Shown here in pieces: positions 34,601 through 46,600 of a stretch of DNA of 64,000 nucleotides (positions within the stretch are counted from its first letter, which is position 1; every line of letters starts with the position of its first letter). Position numbers and translations under genes: made by a program. Below the pieces are notes generated by a model. That model had not been told where the DNA came from. It did not search any database and saw only the letters and a program-made list of their open reading frames with translations. Source of the stretch: Smallanthus sonchifolius (taxonomy: Eukaryota > Streptophyta > Magnoliopsida > Asterales > Asteraceae); assembly GCA_023525975.1 (NCBI GenBank), contig CM042042.1, forward strand, positions 8,811,501 through 8,875,500, given 5' to 3'.

Positions 34601-37600
34601 GATTAACTGCCTTAAGAAAGAGATTTCATCGCTAAAACACGAACAAACTAATCTTGAAACTCAGATTAATGATCTACTGGTCAAACTAAAAGCTACCAGA
34701 GCTGAACTGGCAGAACAGAAAGTTCATGTTGAAAAATATGAATTTTCTTCCAAAAAGTTACAAAGACTTTTAGATATTCTAGTCCATGAGAAGGTAAAAA
34801 ATGGACTTGGGTATAACAATGATCAGTACAATGCTGTTCCTCCTCCTGCTGACTATATTGCCATATACGAACCAAGCTTCAATGTTGCAAATCTTGACAC
34901 TGCAAACCGAAACCTTGATCCTTCAACGGATGAACCTTTCGTCGAAGACTGTACTACCTCATCGGAATCTAAGTCAACCCACTCAGACCATGATGAAACC
35001 AGTGCAATCCCATCTGAATCTGTTCTGAATAGAGTTGCAGTTCCTGCTGTTCTTCCAGCTGTTCCAGCCCCTATACCATTCAAACAGATCAAGATCAGCT
35101 ATCCTTCAGATGGAAGAAAGCTGAACATTGAAAAGGGACAGAAATCAGGACCCACAAACCCCAAGCCTCAGTCAAAGCCAATCACAAAGAGAAAGGTATT
35201 TGATATATGTCGTAAGCCTGAAGAAAAAGTTCCATATGTTCAAAGGACCCTAGAAGAAGCCACTTTTGAACATTGTCCTTTGAACATAACAAAGCTCATC
35301 CATGGAACTTCAAGGATCTGTTCCAAAGAAAGGACTATGTCTACCTTTCAAGAGACAAAGTGGCAAGATCATGCTTTGTGTGTGGCAAATATAACCACAC
35401 TGCCAGCACCTGCTTTCATTACCTGGAATACCAAAGAAATTCAAAGCAGCATGCCTTTGAAAAGACTAACAAAAACAAGAAGGTAAGAAGCTATGAAGTC
35501 AAAGCAACTAAGTTCAGGGAATCTCTATCTCCCCCAAGAGTGAAGCTGCCTAAATCTCAACAATCTTGCATCATCTGTGGAGAATCAGACCACTTTGCTG
35601 CAAATTGTAAGTTCAACCCTTTCAATCAGATTCTTCTTCCAACCCCAATTATACAAAAGCCTATCAGTAAGGTGAAGAAGGATAGGCATACGTCTGTTCT
35701 TAAACCATCAGCAGCCAAAATAACTGCTGCTGATCGAGTAAAGCCCAAGCAACCAAAAGGAAAGCCTTCGGCAGCAACAAAGTCTGCAGCTGCTCAAGTA
35801 AAACCATCAGCAGCAACAAAATCTGCTGCTGTTAAGCCAAAGTCCTCAGATACAACGTCTGCTGCTGAAAAGGCAAAGAGAGCTGGAAAACCACCCACTC
35901 AACAATGGAAGGCAAAGAAACCACCAAGCATCATCATCGGTTCAGTTGAATGCGTCTATCTATTGTTGTAAATATGTCTGTCCTTTGTTGTAAATAAAAG
36001 TTATAAGTCAGCAGCATCCTTTTGGCTGCTGACAGGTCTGATCTTCAGCAGCAAAGAATTTGCCCCTGACTGCTTTAACTTATCAGAAGGAACAAGTTTC
36101 CTACGGATAGCTTTAAAGATGTAAGCAGCAACATCCTTGCTGCAGATCATTGCATCTATCAGCAGCAATTAAGTTTGCTGCTGAAAGACTTAACCTTCCG
36201 CAGCAACCAAAGTTGCAGCGGACAGGCTTATTCATCCACAGCAACCAAGTTTGCTGCTGATGGGTAAATTTAAGTCCAAATTAACTTTTACCCGCTGTAA
36301 AAGAAATTAACGTCAGTCTTTACCATGACTGCCTCGGTGTATTACAGATGTAACAATAAAAGGTAAATAAGGTTGTACGGTACAAGTCATTTTGCTTTTT
36401 CTCTCCTCTGCCGTTATAAAAACAAAATCAAATTTCCTTACCACCTCTTCACCTTCAAATTTCTCCCTAAACCAACATCACTTTCTCACAAGTCCCCACC
36501 AACCTTCATCCACCAACCTTCAAACCTTCCCTCCATGGAAGTATCTCTGGAAATCAATCGGGTACACTGGAAATCAAAATGGGTATACAGTAGAGAAGGC
36601 GCTGATGGGCCCTCCATGGAAGTATCTCTGTCACACTCTTCTCCAATTCATATCTCAGAAGAAAAGCAGATGGCATCAAGTAAGCTCCGCACTTGCCTCC
36701 ACCTTCCATGGTCTTTTTCTTGCGCTTCTTCGCGCCACCGCGGAGAAGAAGGACAAGGTGGAGAGTTGACTCCTTCTGGATGTTGTAATCGGCTAGGGTT
36801 CTGCCATCCTCGAGCTATTTTCCGGCGAAGATTAGACGCTGCTGTTCTGGCGGGTTGCCTTCCTTGTCCTGGATCTTTGCCTTCACGTTGTCGATTGTGT
36901 CAAAGGATTCGACCTCAAACGTGATCATCTTACCAGTTAGGGTTTTCACGAAGATCTGCATTTTCGCCGATTTGGAGTGATAAGATGAAGCTGTTTCCAA
37001 AAAGGTTCTCAGGGGTCAATGTTCCATTGTTATCTACAATGCCGAACATACAAAGTACCCCGGGTGACAGTTCAGCAATCCCAGCTGATACTGATCCCAC
37101 ACCCTCCACCTCACATCCTGAACAACAGTCTGCTTCTACCATTCGAACCCCTGTGCATACCACTAAGGATGCACAGGCACAAAAATCACTTCACCTCTTT
37201 TGGATGTTATCGTTCAACCGAAACACAGGGCCCCGGTTGGAACGACTAGGAAAAGGTGCAAGAGATCTCCTTCTTCTCTTGCCTCAAAGGCCCAAACCCA
37301 ACCTAACAGCCCTCACTCAGAATCACAACATTCTGGTGAGAATATCATAAGGGACAGCCACATTATTAGGGAGACTCCTGTGGATGTCTCTCTATTAGGA
37401 TCAGGATCACTTCCCGGATCCATAGAACAGCCCCCTGAGCCTTTCATTTTTCTTCTGAACTTAAGTGTTGAGAAACCTGATCAAAATGATGTACCTTCTC
37501 CAACTACCACTATCTCGGAGGTACTGATTGATCTTGCTTCCAACACACCAAACCCAAGTTCTTCTACCCTGAAGGTCCACTCTATGAGTTATGAAAAAGT

Positions 37601-40600
37601 GGATGTGGAAGAGGCTGTCACTACTGCTGGTCCATCAAATGACCAGGAGGACAGTGACAACATTGCTAAGACCTCAACCACGGCAACTCACAGTGAGGAT
37701 GCTTCCTTGGAAACTCCCTTCACTGAGAGGAATCCCAGGTGCCAAGAAACCATGGGTGATGGGGATGAAGAGGCCAAGCCTAAGGCCCCATCTGGATCCA
37801 AGGATTCCACAACTGTGGATGAGGACAGACTGCAACTTCATATCTTGGAATGGACGGCCAGGATGGCCATGCTAGAGGCTGAAGTGTCCAAATTAAGACA
37901 CCAAGTCTCTATGCATGAAGCTCATAAATACCAAACTTTACCTACTCTCTCCCTTGTATCAGTGGGCACCCAAACTGATGCTTATTTGTCCACTGATGCA
38001 CCCAAAAAGGGGGAGATGGTCCCAATGGAGGATATAAGGTTGAAAGGATAGTCAGAAACATGCAAAAGCTTCAGCAACAAAGACAGTAAGAGAATTTTGG
38101 TAGCATTAGTCTAGGGGGAGTTTGTAGAAACAAAGACTGATGGCTACAAAATTCTCTAAGTACAAATGCAGCTGATCTCAGAGTTTGCTGCTGACCAACA
38201 AACTGCTGCGGACAAGCTTATCTGTTGCGTATACTTGTTCTCCTGCTGAAGAACAAATCTGTTGCGGATAGCCTTATCCGCTGAAGACCAAAGTTGTTGC
38301 GGATAAGCTTCTCAGCAGCATCAACACTTGATGCTGCTGACAGGCAAATCATCAGCAGCTTTGGATGGTTACATCTTGCTGCTGATCATCACCTTTGCTG
38401 CTGACAGCCGTGTGCCTTGAAGACAAATCGTCGCAGCTGAGTATCCATGCCAAGCGTCACTGACAACTTTCTGCAAAAGCAACTGACACACTCAAAGCAG
38501 AAGGTACCGCAATGGCACAACCAATGACGGACAACAATGCTCTTCTCCAGACATGCAAGCAATAATGCATAAAGAAGACGCTTCAATAAAGTTAACTAGT
38601 TATAGACAAAACGTGTAATAGTTAGCTACATACAACAGATCAACGATCTGTGTTAGATCTGATCCTTAGAATCAAGGGGTTGTCTTGATTCTAAGTGAGT
38701 ATAAATAATCTGTAAACACTTCATTGTAAGTGTGCTTTTAGTGCTTCGAAATAGAGTTTTCATTTGTAATCGTTTATCTGCAAAAGCTTAATACAACAGT
38801 GTTCTTATCAGTATTCTTTCTGTTTACTCGATTATAATTGTGCAGTTGATATTGTTTCCGCCAATCTCAACTAAGAACAAAACCATCTTGTAATTTCACG
38901 ATCCTACAAGTGGCCATCGTGGACCCGTGAAACACCCCCCCCCCCCCTAGCATGATCCACGAGCGTGGAGGGTTTTCATGGAGGTGTGGTCCCAACGAAT
39001 TTCTAGTCGTTGAACACTACCTTGTTAAAAAAAATTAACTCTTTTTAAACAAATCAATTTTCACCCTTCCTATATACATATATAAAACAAATTTATCACT
39101 ATCTCAACCTACTCCAAAAATTCACCTCAATCTCTTAACCTTATTAAAAAAAATGGACCAGAACCAACCAAAAGTTACAACATCCTCGGCAACGAACGAG
39201 AAATTGGATAAAGTGTTGGCAAAGTCGGAGAACTTTAGCACTAAATATGAGGAGGTCGAAAACAAAAAAATCAAACTTGAGAATACGAACGACCAAGAGG
39301 ATCTAAAGGTGTTGGTGTCGAACACCGACCACCTTTCGGGAGAGGATCTTGAAGATGTCCTACAACTAAAAGCGAAGACTCGGCTAATTCAGTCAAGTTA
39401 TCTTATTTTGTACTTTTTTAAAATATTTATGAAATGTTTCAATTATTAATGAAATTGAAGTTATTTAAGTTATATTTATTTTTTAATTTTTATTAGTTGT
39501 AATTAAAAAATAAATATGACATGGCAGTGTGGAAATGTGGAATCACGTCCCCCAAATGTGAAGATATATGGAAAATCAGTGGAAACCGATATGGCAGTGT
39601 GAAGAGGTGTGGAATGTGGAACCATGCCTAATGGCCTATGATACGGTGTTGATCCAATACCAGATTCGTATTTGGAGCAACTAGACAAAAGCAAGTAGCC
39701 TAGAAAAGGCCAAACCTAAAACGAACATAATAACTTTTGATGCATCTCGAGTCACCGGCCCATAAAATATGGACAAAAACGGCATAATGAGCTGGACATT
39801 GTGACAAATGGTCATAGGCAGTCTGCCTAAGTCCGACACAAATTCCCTCATCTGGAGCTCGATTGTAATTTTCCCCAAATTTAATCGTTTTGATCGATTT
39901 TGTTTCCTTCGTAAAAATGCGTGAATCGTGGATTTCATTAATTCACACATTTATTTAGTCATTTAATTTAAATTCTAGGTTTTCAATTTCAACTTGATTT
40001 TCCCTTTTTTATATAGGTCAGACATTTATCAACTTTTCCCTTAAAGAGTATTCTCTTTTATCTTTTGTGCTTCCACTCTGTATGAATAAATGATTTAAAA
40101 GAGAATAAAAATTTAGGCCGAACGTGAAACAAGCACCATATGATTGTTGACCCTGTAGTTTAAAAACGAGAAAGGATATTACCTATCAGTGTTTAATGTT
40201 CTGAAAAGCACACGCATTACACCCTTGGGAATGTTTAACGACTTCATGACGTCAGCTGAGGTAAGTAAATTTGAAGATAAGTTAGTATATTTGTTATTTG
40301 AAGAGAACTTGCTACATAAGTACATATTACAGGGTAAATAACTATAGTTGAATAAGTACCTGTTATGTTACTGTCCCTTGGAACATCAACTACTAATGCT
40401 GGGCCTGTGAAGGAAACAAAATGCAACACAAGAAACATACTATTTGTTATAACTTCTTCAAATAACATGTAATCTTTCCTTGAGGATGAAAAATAGAAAG
40501 TTGGAAAGATGGAATTATATGACAAGAAAAGTGTAGAGGGATAGAACATAACTCACTCTGTTTCAATGGTTATAAAAGTGTTCAAAACTATGTTTCAATC

Positions 40601-43600
40601 AAGTGCATAACATACATATAACAAATAGTTAATTAATAAAAATGACAGTAATTAATCTTGCATCATCAAGAATTGGACATTCACATCAATGGTTAACTAA
40701 CTATTCTTGTTAAGTGATGCTATTTTGATGCAAGACACTGTGCAAAACGCACTCGAAGCTCAATTGTTTCAAAACAAGAAAGAAACAATATCACGAAAGA
40801 GATGAACTTTTGACATGAAATGAAGTCTTCTTCATATTCAAGAAATAGCCATAGACGTTTTCGTTTCTAAACTTCATCAATTTCACTGTTACAAAATCTT
40901 TTAATAAAAGAAAACCCAATCAATATCGGACACAAGTACCATTTTTACACAAAACTTAAGCCACTTTTACGCCGATTAAACTTTGGCACAAAAGCATGTA
41001 CTTTTGCGTCAGAAACCAATAACACATTGGCACGTCAGCACAAAACTTGCCATAATTTGTGTCATTGGTGTAATCTTGATACATGTGGAATGTAATCATT
41101 TATAACGGTCAAATTGAAGAAAAAATCAATGGTTATTTGGATAAAATGTTTAGTCAAAACGGGATTCAAGTGATTTTCCCTTCAAGAAACCTATGCATAT
41201 GTAAAAAAGGTCAAAAAAAATGAAAGATTCAAACTTTTAAGGTCAAATGAACCTTCATATTTGTCACACCCCGCCAAGGCGGAAACGCGAGGCGCAACGT
41301 TCATGGTTTCCAAAGCATATGATTACCGCAAACACATACATGATAAATGGATACATTAACAAGTTTAATGTTTTACATTACAAAACATAATCTGAGTTTA
41401 CAAAAAGTTAAGATTTCACAAATATGACTCAACTCAATGAGTTATACAAGGGAAATCCTCCTTGAGTAGTATCCATCGTGCATGCATGTAATCTACATTG
41501 CTAACCTTGAAATCACGTTCAGTTACCTGAAAAACATACTTAAAATCGTCAACACGAAGTTGGTGAGTTCACAGGTTTAATCAAATAGTTCTTTGTAAAA
41601 TTCAATTGTTCGTAAATAGTTTCAGTTGTATGTGATAAACAGAATAAGAATTGTTGACCCATTTGTAAACTAGCTAGGAATACAAATAATATGTTCATAC
41701 ATGAGGCGTAACCAAACCATGACATGTGTGAGCCCCTATTAAGCGTTATCAGATTCTATGCGGCCATAAATCCTCCAGATTGTGGTTAGCGCGACTAACC
41801 ATGACCGGGAGACGTCACTCTCCATAGTACTATTCATAGGACCCTAGGCTACAGTTAATGGTTACTATGTTGTTCCAGGGGACTTTCGCGGCCTCCATTG
41901 TGTTGTTCTCATCCCATGTAAACATAAAAGTCGTGTCTTATTCTCTTGTTATCCCATAAAATAGTTGAAGTATGTTTCTCCCCCAAATATTTGAAAACAG
42001 TAAAAAGAAAGGGGCCGTGAAACTCACCTTGTGTTTGTGTATATACTTGTAATAATATTTGTTGTAGTCAACCTTGACTGTTTGTACCCTAGATACCAAG
42101 GGTAAATTGTTGTTAAGACCAACGTCTTAATTGTAAATTGTTCACCGACCTTGTAAATCTGATTATGTTTGTTTAAATATCGTTTTAGTTTTCCAACACA
42201 TGTTTTGTTATAAAATAGTTTTGAGTTACTGCCCAACTGGGACTGTTGTACAAGTGTCGAAACTTCTTAGTTTCGATTGGGCATATGTGTGTCGAAACTA
42301 CTTAGTTTCGATGGAGTGGTCAGGAGTCGAAACAACCTAGTTTCGATTGAGAAAAGGTATCGAAACTACCTAGTTTCGATTGAGTATTTGCTATCGAAAC
42401 TACCTAGTTTCGATTGAGAAAAGGTATCGAAACTACCTAGTTTCGATTGAGTATTTGCTATCGAAACTACCTAGTTTCGATTGAGAAAAGGTATCGAAAC
42501 TACCTAGTTTCGATTGAGTATTTGCTATCGAAACTACCTAGTTTCGATGGATCAACAGGTATCGAAACTCCTAGTTTCGATTGAGCAACAGGTATCGAAA
42601 CTCCTAGTTTCGATTGAGAAACAGGTATCGAAACTCCTAGTTTCGATTGAGAAACAGGTATCGAAACTCCTAGTTTCGATTACTGGACTTCTGTTTTGAC
42701 AGAATCAGTCCGGCATATTTTGATGTTTTAAACTTGAATTCGACACACTCTTCTTGTTATCTTTCTTGCGTTTAAATAAGATGTACGTTTAGCTACGGTT
42801 TTAAAGAAATTAATGTGAAAATGTCGAGTTTTTACCTTAAAACCGAGATGAAGATGATGAAATAAAACAGAGATGATCTCGACTCTTTTGCAGAAACACT
42901 TGAGATTCTTCTTAAAATACTGGATTGTGGTAGGATTTCGCCTTAAAACTCAGCTTCGGTTTGAAGAGGAATGGAAACTTTGCCGTATGAAAATGAGAGT
43001 GATGAAAGGAATTATGAGAAAAGTGATGGAAGTGAGTGTGGTTATGTCTGAGTTTTTCGCAATAGGAGGTATGGGTTTTGAGTAAAATAATTCGGATGTG
43101 AGTAAAAGATGATCGTGGGAGTGGCTTTCTCTGGCTTCGGCCGAGAAAGTCAATAAAAGTGGTTTGGGATAATTTTGAATAAAATAATTAGATTTAGGTA
43201 TTAATTAGAGTTTTAAAAGGGGTAGTTTAATTCGGTTTAGATCCTCCACGGTATTATAAACTTATTCTGAAAATAATTTATTGTTCTACGCAAAGTTTGT
43301 GGAAATAAAATATATTTTTCTCTGGTTATTTAAATTAACCACTAGTGATCGAATTTGTCGGTGTATATAACACGTGATCCGGTAACTCCTAGAATTACCA
43401 AATGTGAACTGAGACAATGCTCGGTTTTTGTTAGACTCTAAAGTCCTTGTTTGTGAAATTAAATAAATCACAAAAATAATTATTATGTAAACTTGTTTAT
43501 AATGTGTACGGATATTGACCTGAAATGTCGGGTTGTCACATTCTCCCCATGTTAACAGAATTTCGTCCCGAAATTCAATTCGTGTCCTCTTGAACTGGGG

Positions 43601-46600
43601 CATCCTCAAACAAGGATGGGTATTTTGTTTTCATTTGGTCCTCTCGTTCCCATGTATACTCAGGACCACGCTTTGAGTTCCAACGTACTTTAACCAGTTT
43701 GATTCGACTACGTCTCAGCTTTTGAACCTTCCAATCTGATATCTCCATTGGTTGCTCGATGAAATGAAGTTTATCGTCAATGTGAATTTCATCAGGCGGT
43801 ATAATTAAAGTCTCGTCTGATAGACACTTTTTGAGATTTGACACATGAAATGTATTGTGTACGTTGCTTAGTTCCTGTGGTAGCTTGAGTTTGTAAGCTA
43901 CAGGGCCAACCCTAGCCAGTATTTCGAACGGACCAACGTATCTAGGGTTGAGCTTACCACGGTTACCAAACCTTGCAACGCCTTTCCATGGTGAGACTTT
44001 TAACATTACTCGGTCGCCAATTTGAAATTCTAATGGTTTTCGTCTGTTATCAGCGTAGCTCTTTTGTCTATCCCTGGCCGCTTTTAGACGGTCCTTAATT
44101 TTGAAGATCTTGTCAGTGGTTTCCTGGACAATCTCAGGGCCTGTCAAATGTTTTTCACCAACTTCCGCCCAACATAGCGGTGAGCGGCATTTACGACCAT
44201 ATAAAGCTTCAAACGGTGCTGCTTTAATGCTCGTATGGTAGCTGTTATTGTAGGAAAACTCAGCTAATGGTAAATGAGTATCCCAATTTCCTCCGAAATC
44301 AATTACACATGCACGGAGCATATCTTCTAATGTCTGAATGGTCCTTTCGCTTTGACCATCTGTTTGTGGGTGATATGCCGTGCTCATGTCAAGACGTGTG
44401 CCCATTGCTTCTTGTAATGATTTCCAGATTCTAGACACGAATCTGCTATCTCTATCCGAGATAATAGAAATTGGCACTCCATGCCTAGCCACAATTTCCT
44501 TGATATAAAGTTTTGCAAGTTTCTCGGTTTTGTCAGTTTCTTTCATTGGCAGAAAGTGAGCAGATTTTGTTAATCGGTCGACAATAACCCATATGGTATC
44601 ATAACCACTGGAAGTCCTGGGTAATTTTGTGATGAAATCCATAGAAATCTGTTCCCATTTCCATTGGGGAATTTCAGGTTGTTGTAATAAACCAGACGGT
44701 TTCTGATGTTCGGCTTTTACTTTTGAACACGTTAAGCATTTACTGACATATGTGGCAATATCTCCTTTCATATTGGGCCACCAATATAATTCTTTTAGAT
44801 CCTTATACATCTTATCTGAACCTGGGTGAATGGAGTACCTGGACTTGTGGGCTTCGTCCATAACTAACTCCCGTAAGTTACCAAAACGTGTCACCCAAAT
44901 TCTATTCATGAAGTATAAAGTGTCATCTGACTTTGGCTCCAATTGCTTTATCATTCCTCGTAAAGCTTCATTCTGAATGTTTTCTTCTTTGATTGCCTCA
45001 TGTTGTGCCATCCGAATTTGAGTAGTAAGATTCGTATGAATTGTCAATCCTAAGGCACGAACACGAAGAGTTTTAACTCGTTCTTTGCGACTTAAAGCGT
45101 CTGCTACGACATTGGCTTTCCCGGGATGGTACTTGATATCACAATCATAATCGTTTAGTAGTTCTACCCAACGACGTTGTCTCATGTTAAGCTCCTTTTG
45201 ATCAAAGATATGCTGGAGACTCTTGTGATCAGTAAAGATAGTACATCTTGTACCGTAAAGGTAATGTCTCCAAATTTTGAGCGCAAACACAACTGCACCC
45301 AATTCCAAGTCGTGGGTCGTATAATTCTTCTCGTGCACTTTTAGTTGTCGTGAGGCATATGCGATGACTTTGTCTCTTTGCATTAACACACAACCCAGTC
45401 CTTGGTGTGATGCATCGCAGTATACGACAAAATTTTCGATTCCCTCCGGAAGGGATAGGATTGGTGCACTACACAGCTTCTGCTTCAGTAATTGGAAAGC
45501 TGACTCCTGCTTGTCATTCCAATCATACTTCTTTTCTTTCTGGGTTAACGTGGTTAAAGGCAAGGCTATTTTTGAAAAATTCTCGATGAATCGTCTGTAA
45601 TAACCGGCCAAACCTAAAAATTGACGTACTTCTGTCGGAGTCTTTGGTGCTTCCCAGTTTTTGATCGCTTCAATTTTTGATGGATCGACGTGAATCCCTT
45701 CCTTGTTGATGACATGTCCAAGAAAATGCACTTCTCGGATCCAAAACTCACACTTAGAGAATTTAGCGTAAAGTTTCTCGTTTCTGAGTAGTTCTAAGAT
45801 TAATTTAAGATGATGTTCATGATCCTCCTTAGTTCGTGAATATATTAATATGTCATCGATAAATACAATCACGAATTTATCCAAGTATGGCTTGCACACG
45901 CGGTTCATGAGATCCATGAAGACAGCTGGTGCGTTTGTCAAACCAAACGGCATAACTAGGAATTCGTAGTGGCCATATCGAGTCCTAAATGCTGTCTTTG
46001 GTACATCTTCTTCTTGGATTCTTAATTGGTGATATCCCGAACGTAGGTCGATTTTAGAATAGAAGCTAGCACCTTGTAGTTGATCGAACAAATCGTCTAT
46101 TCGAGGAAGTGGGTATCGGTTCTTGATTGTAAGCTTGTTTAATTCTCGGTAATCAATACACATCCTAAAGGTTCCATCCTTTTTCTTTACAAATAGAACC
46201 GGAGCTCCCCAAGGTGAGAAACTCGGTCTTATGAAACCTTTATCAAGCAACTCTTGCAGTTGATTTGATAATTCTTGCATTTCAGAAGGTGCTAATCGAT
46301 ATGGTGATCGCGCAACCGGTGCGGATCCTGGTACCAAATCGATTCGGAATTCAACTTGCCTCGGTGGTGGTAATCCAGGTAAGTCTTCAGGAAAAACTTC
46401 GGGATATTCCTTAACGATTGGAATATATTCAAGTCGACGTTCCTTGGGTTTCTTTTCGACGACGTGAGCCAGAAACACGCAATAGCCTTTACGTAAACAC
46501 TTACGAGCTTTCATGCAGTTTATCATCCTTAACGTTACTCCACTCTTCTCACCTTGAATCGAAAGAATTTCTCCGTTTGGGAGTGGGATTTGGACAATTT

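Larger units (their letters stand above)
32254..38908 (+). mobile_element. Non-autonomous copia (gag-only) element in cyclase intron 3
   Basis: Two 786-bp LTRs (32254-33039, 38123-38908; TGTAG...CTACA) differ at about 14 positions by eye and bracket a plus-strand gag region with no protease, integrase, RT or RNase H. PBS TGGTATCAGAGC is at 33042-33053; PPT-like CTAGGGGGAG is at 38111-38120. GTGGC occurs just before the left LTR (32249-32253) and one base after the right LTR (38910-38914), fitting a 5-bp target duplication. The gag type (UBN2, coiled coil, CCHC) resembles SIRE/Maximus-type copia. It also contains an antisense ubiquitin-eS31 pseudogene and a long ORF of unknown role, so it is a gag-bearing parasite of other copia elements. 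Confidence 0.85.
39945..43540. repeat. Duplicated block, left copy
   Basis: 3,596 bp matching 48751-52346 at a constant offset of 8,806 with no indel, and identical wherever I compared. It consists of cyclase intron 3 sequence, exons 3 and 2, part of intron 1, the target site ATATT (41257-41261) and a complete LTR. Identity starts exactly at 39945/48751. Confidence 0.9.

Noticed and set aside
42256..42680. CRISPR-like array of palindromic repeats
   Set aside because: Spacers are repeated rather than unique, the array lies in an LTR, and the genome is a plant.
42514..42699. Repetitive ORF QVSKLLVSIE on the plus strand
   Set aside because: It is the 33-bp hairpin array read in one frame; the element codes on the other strand, so no protein is implied.
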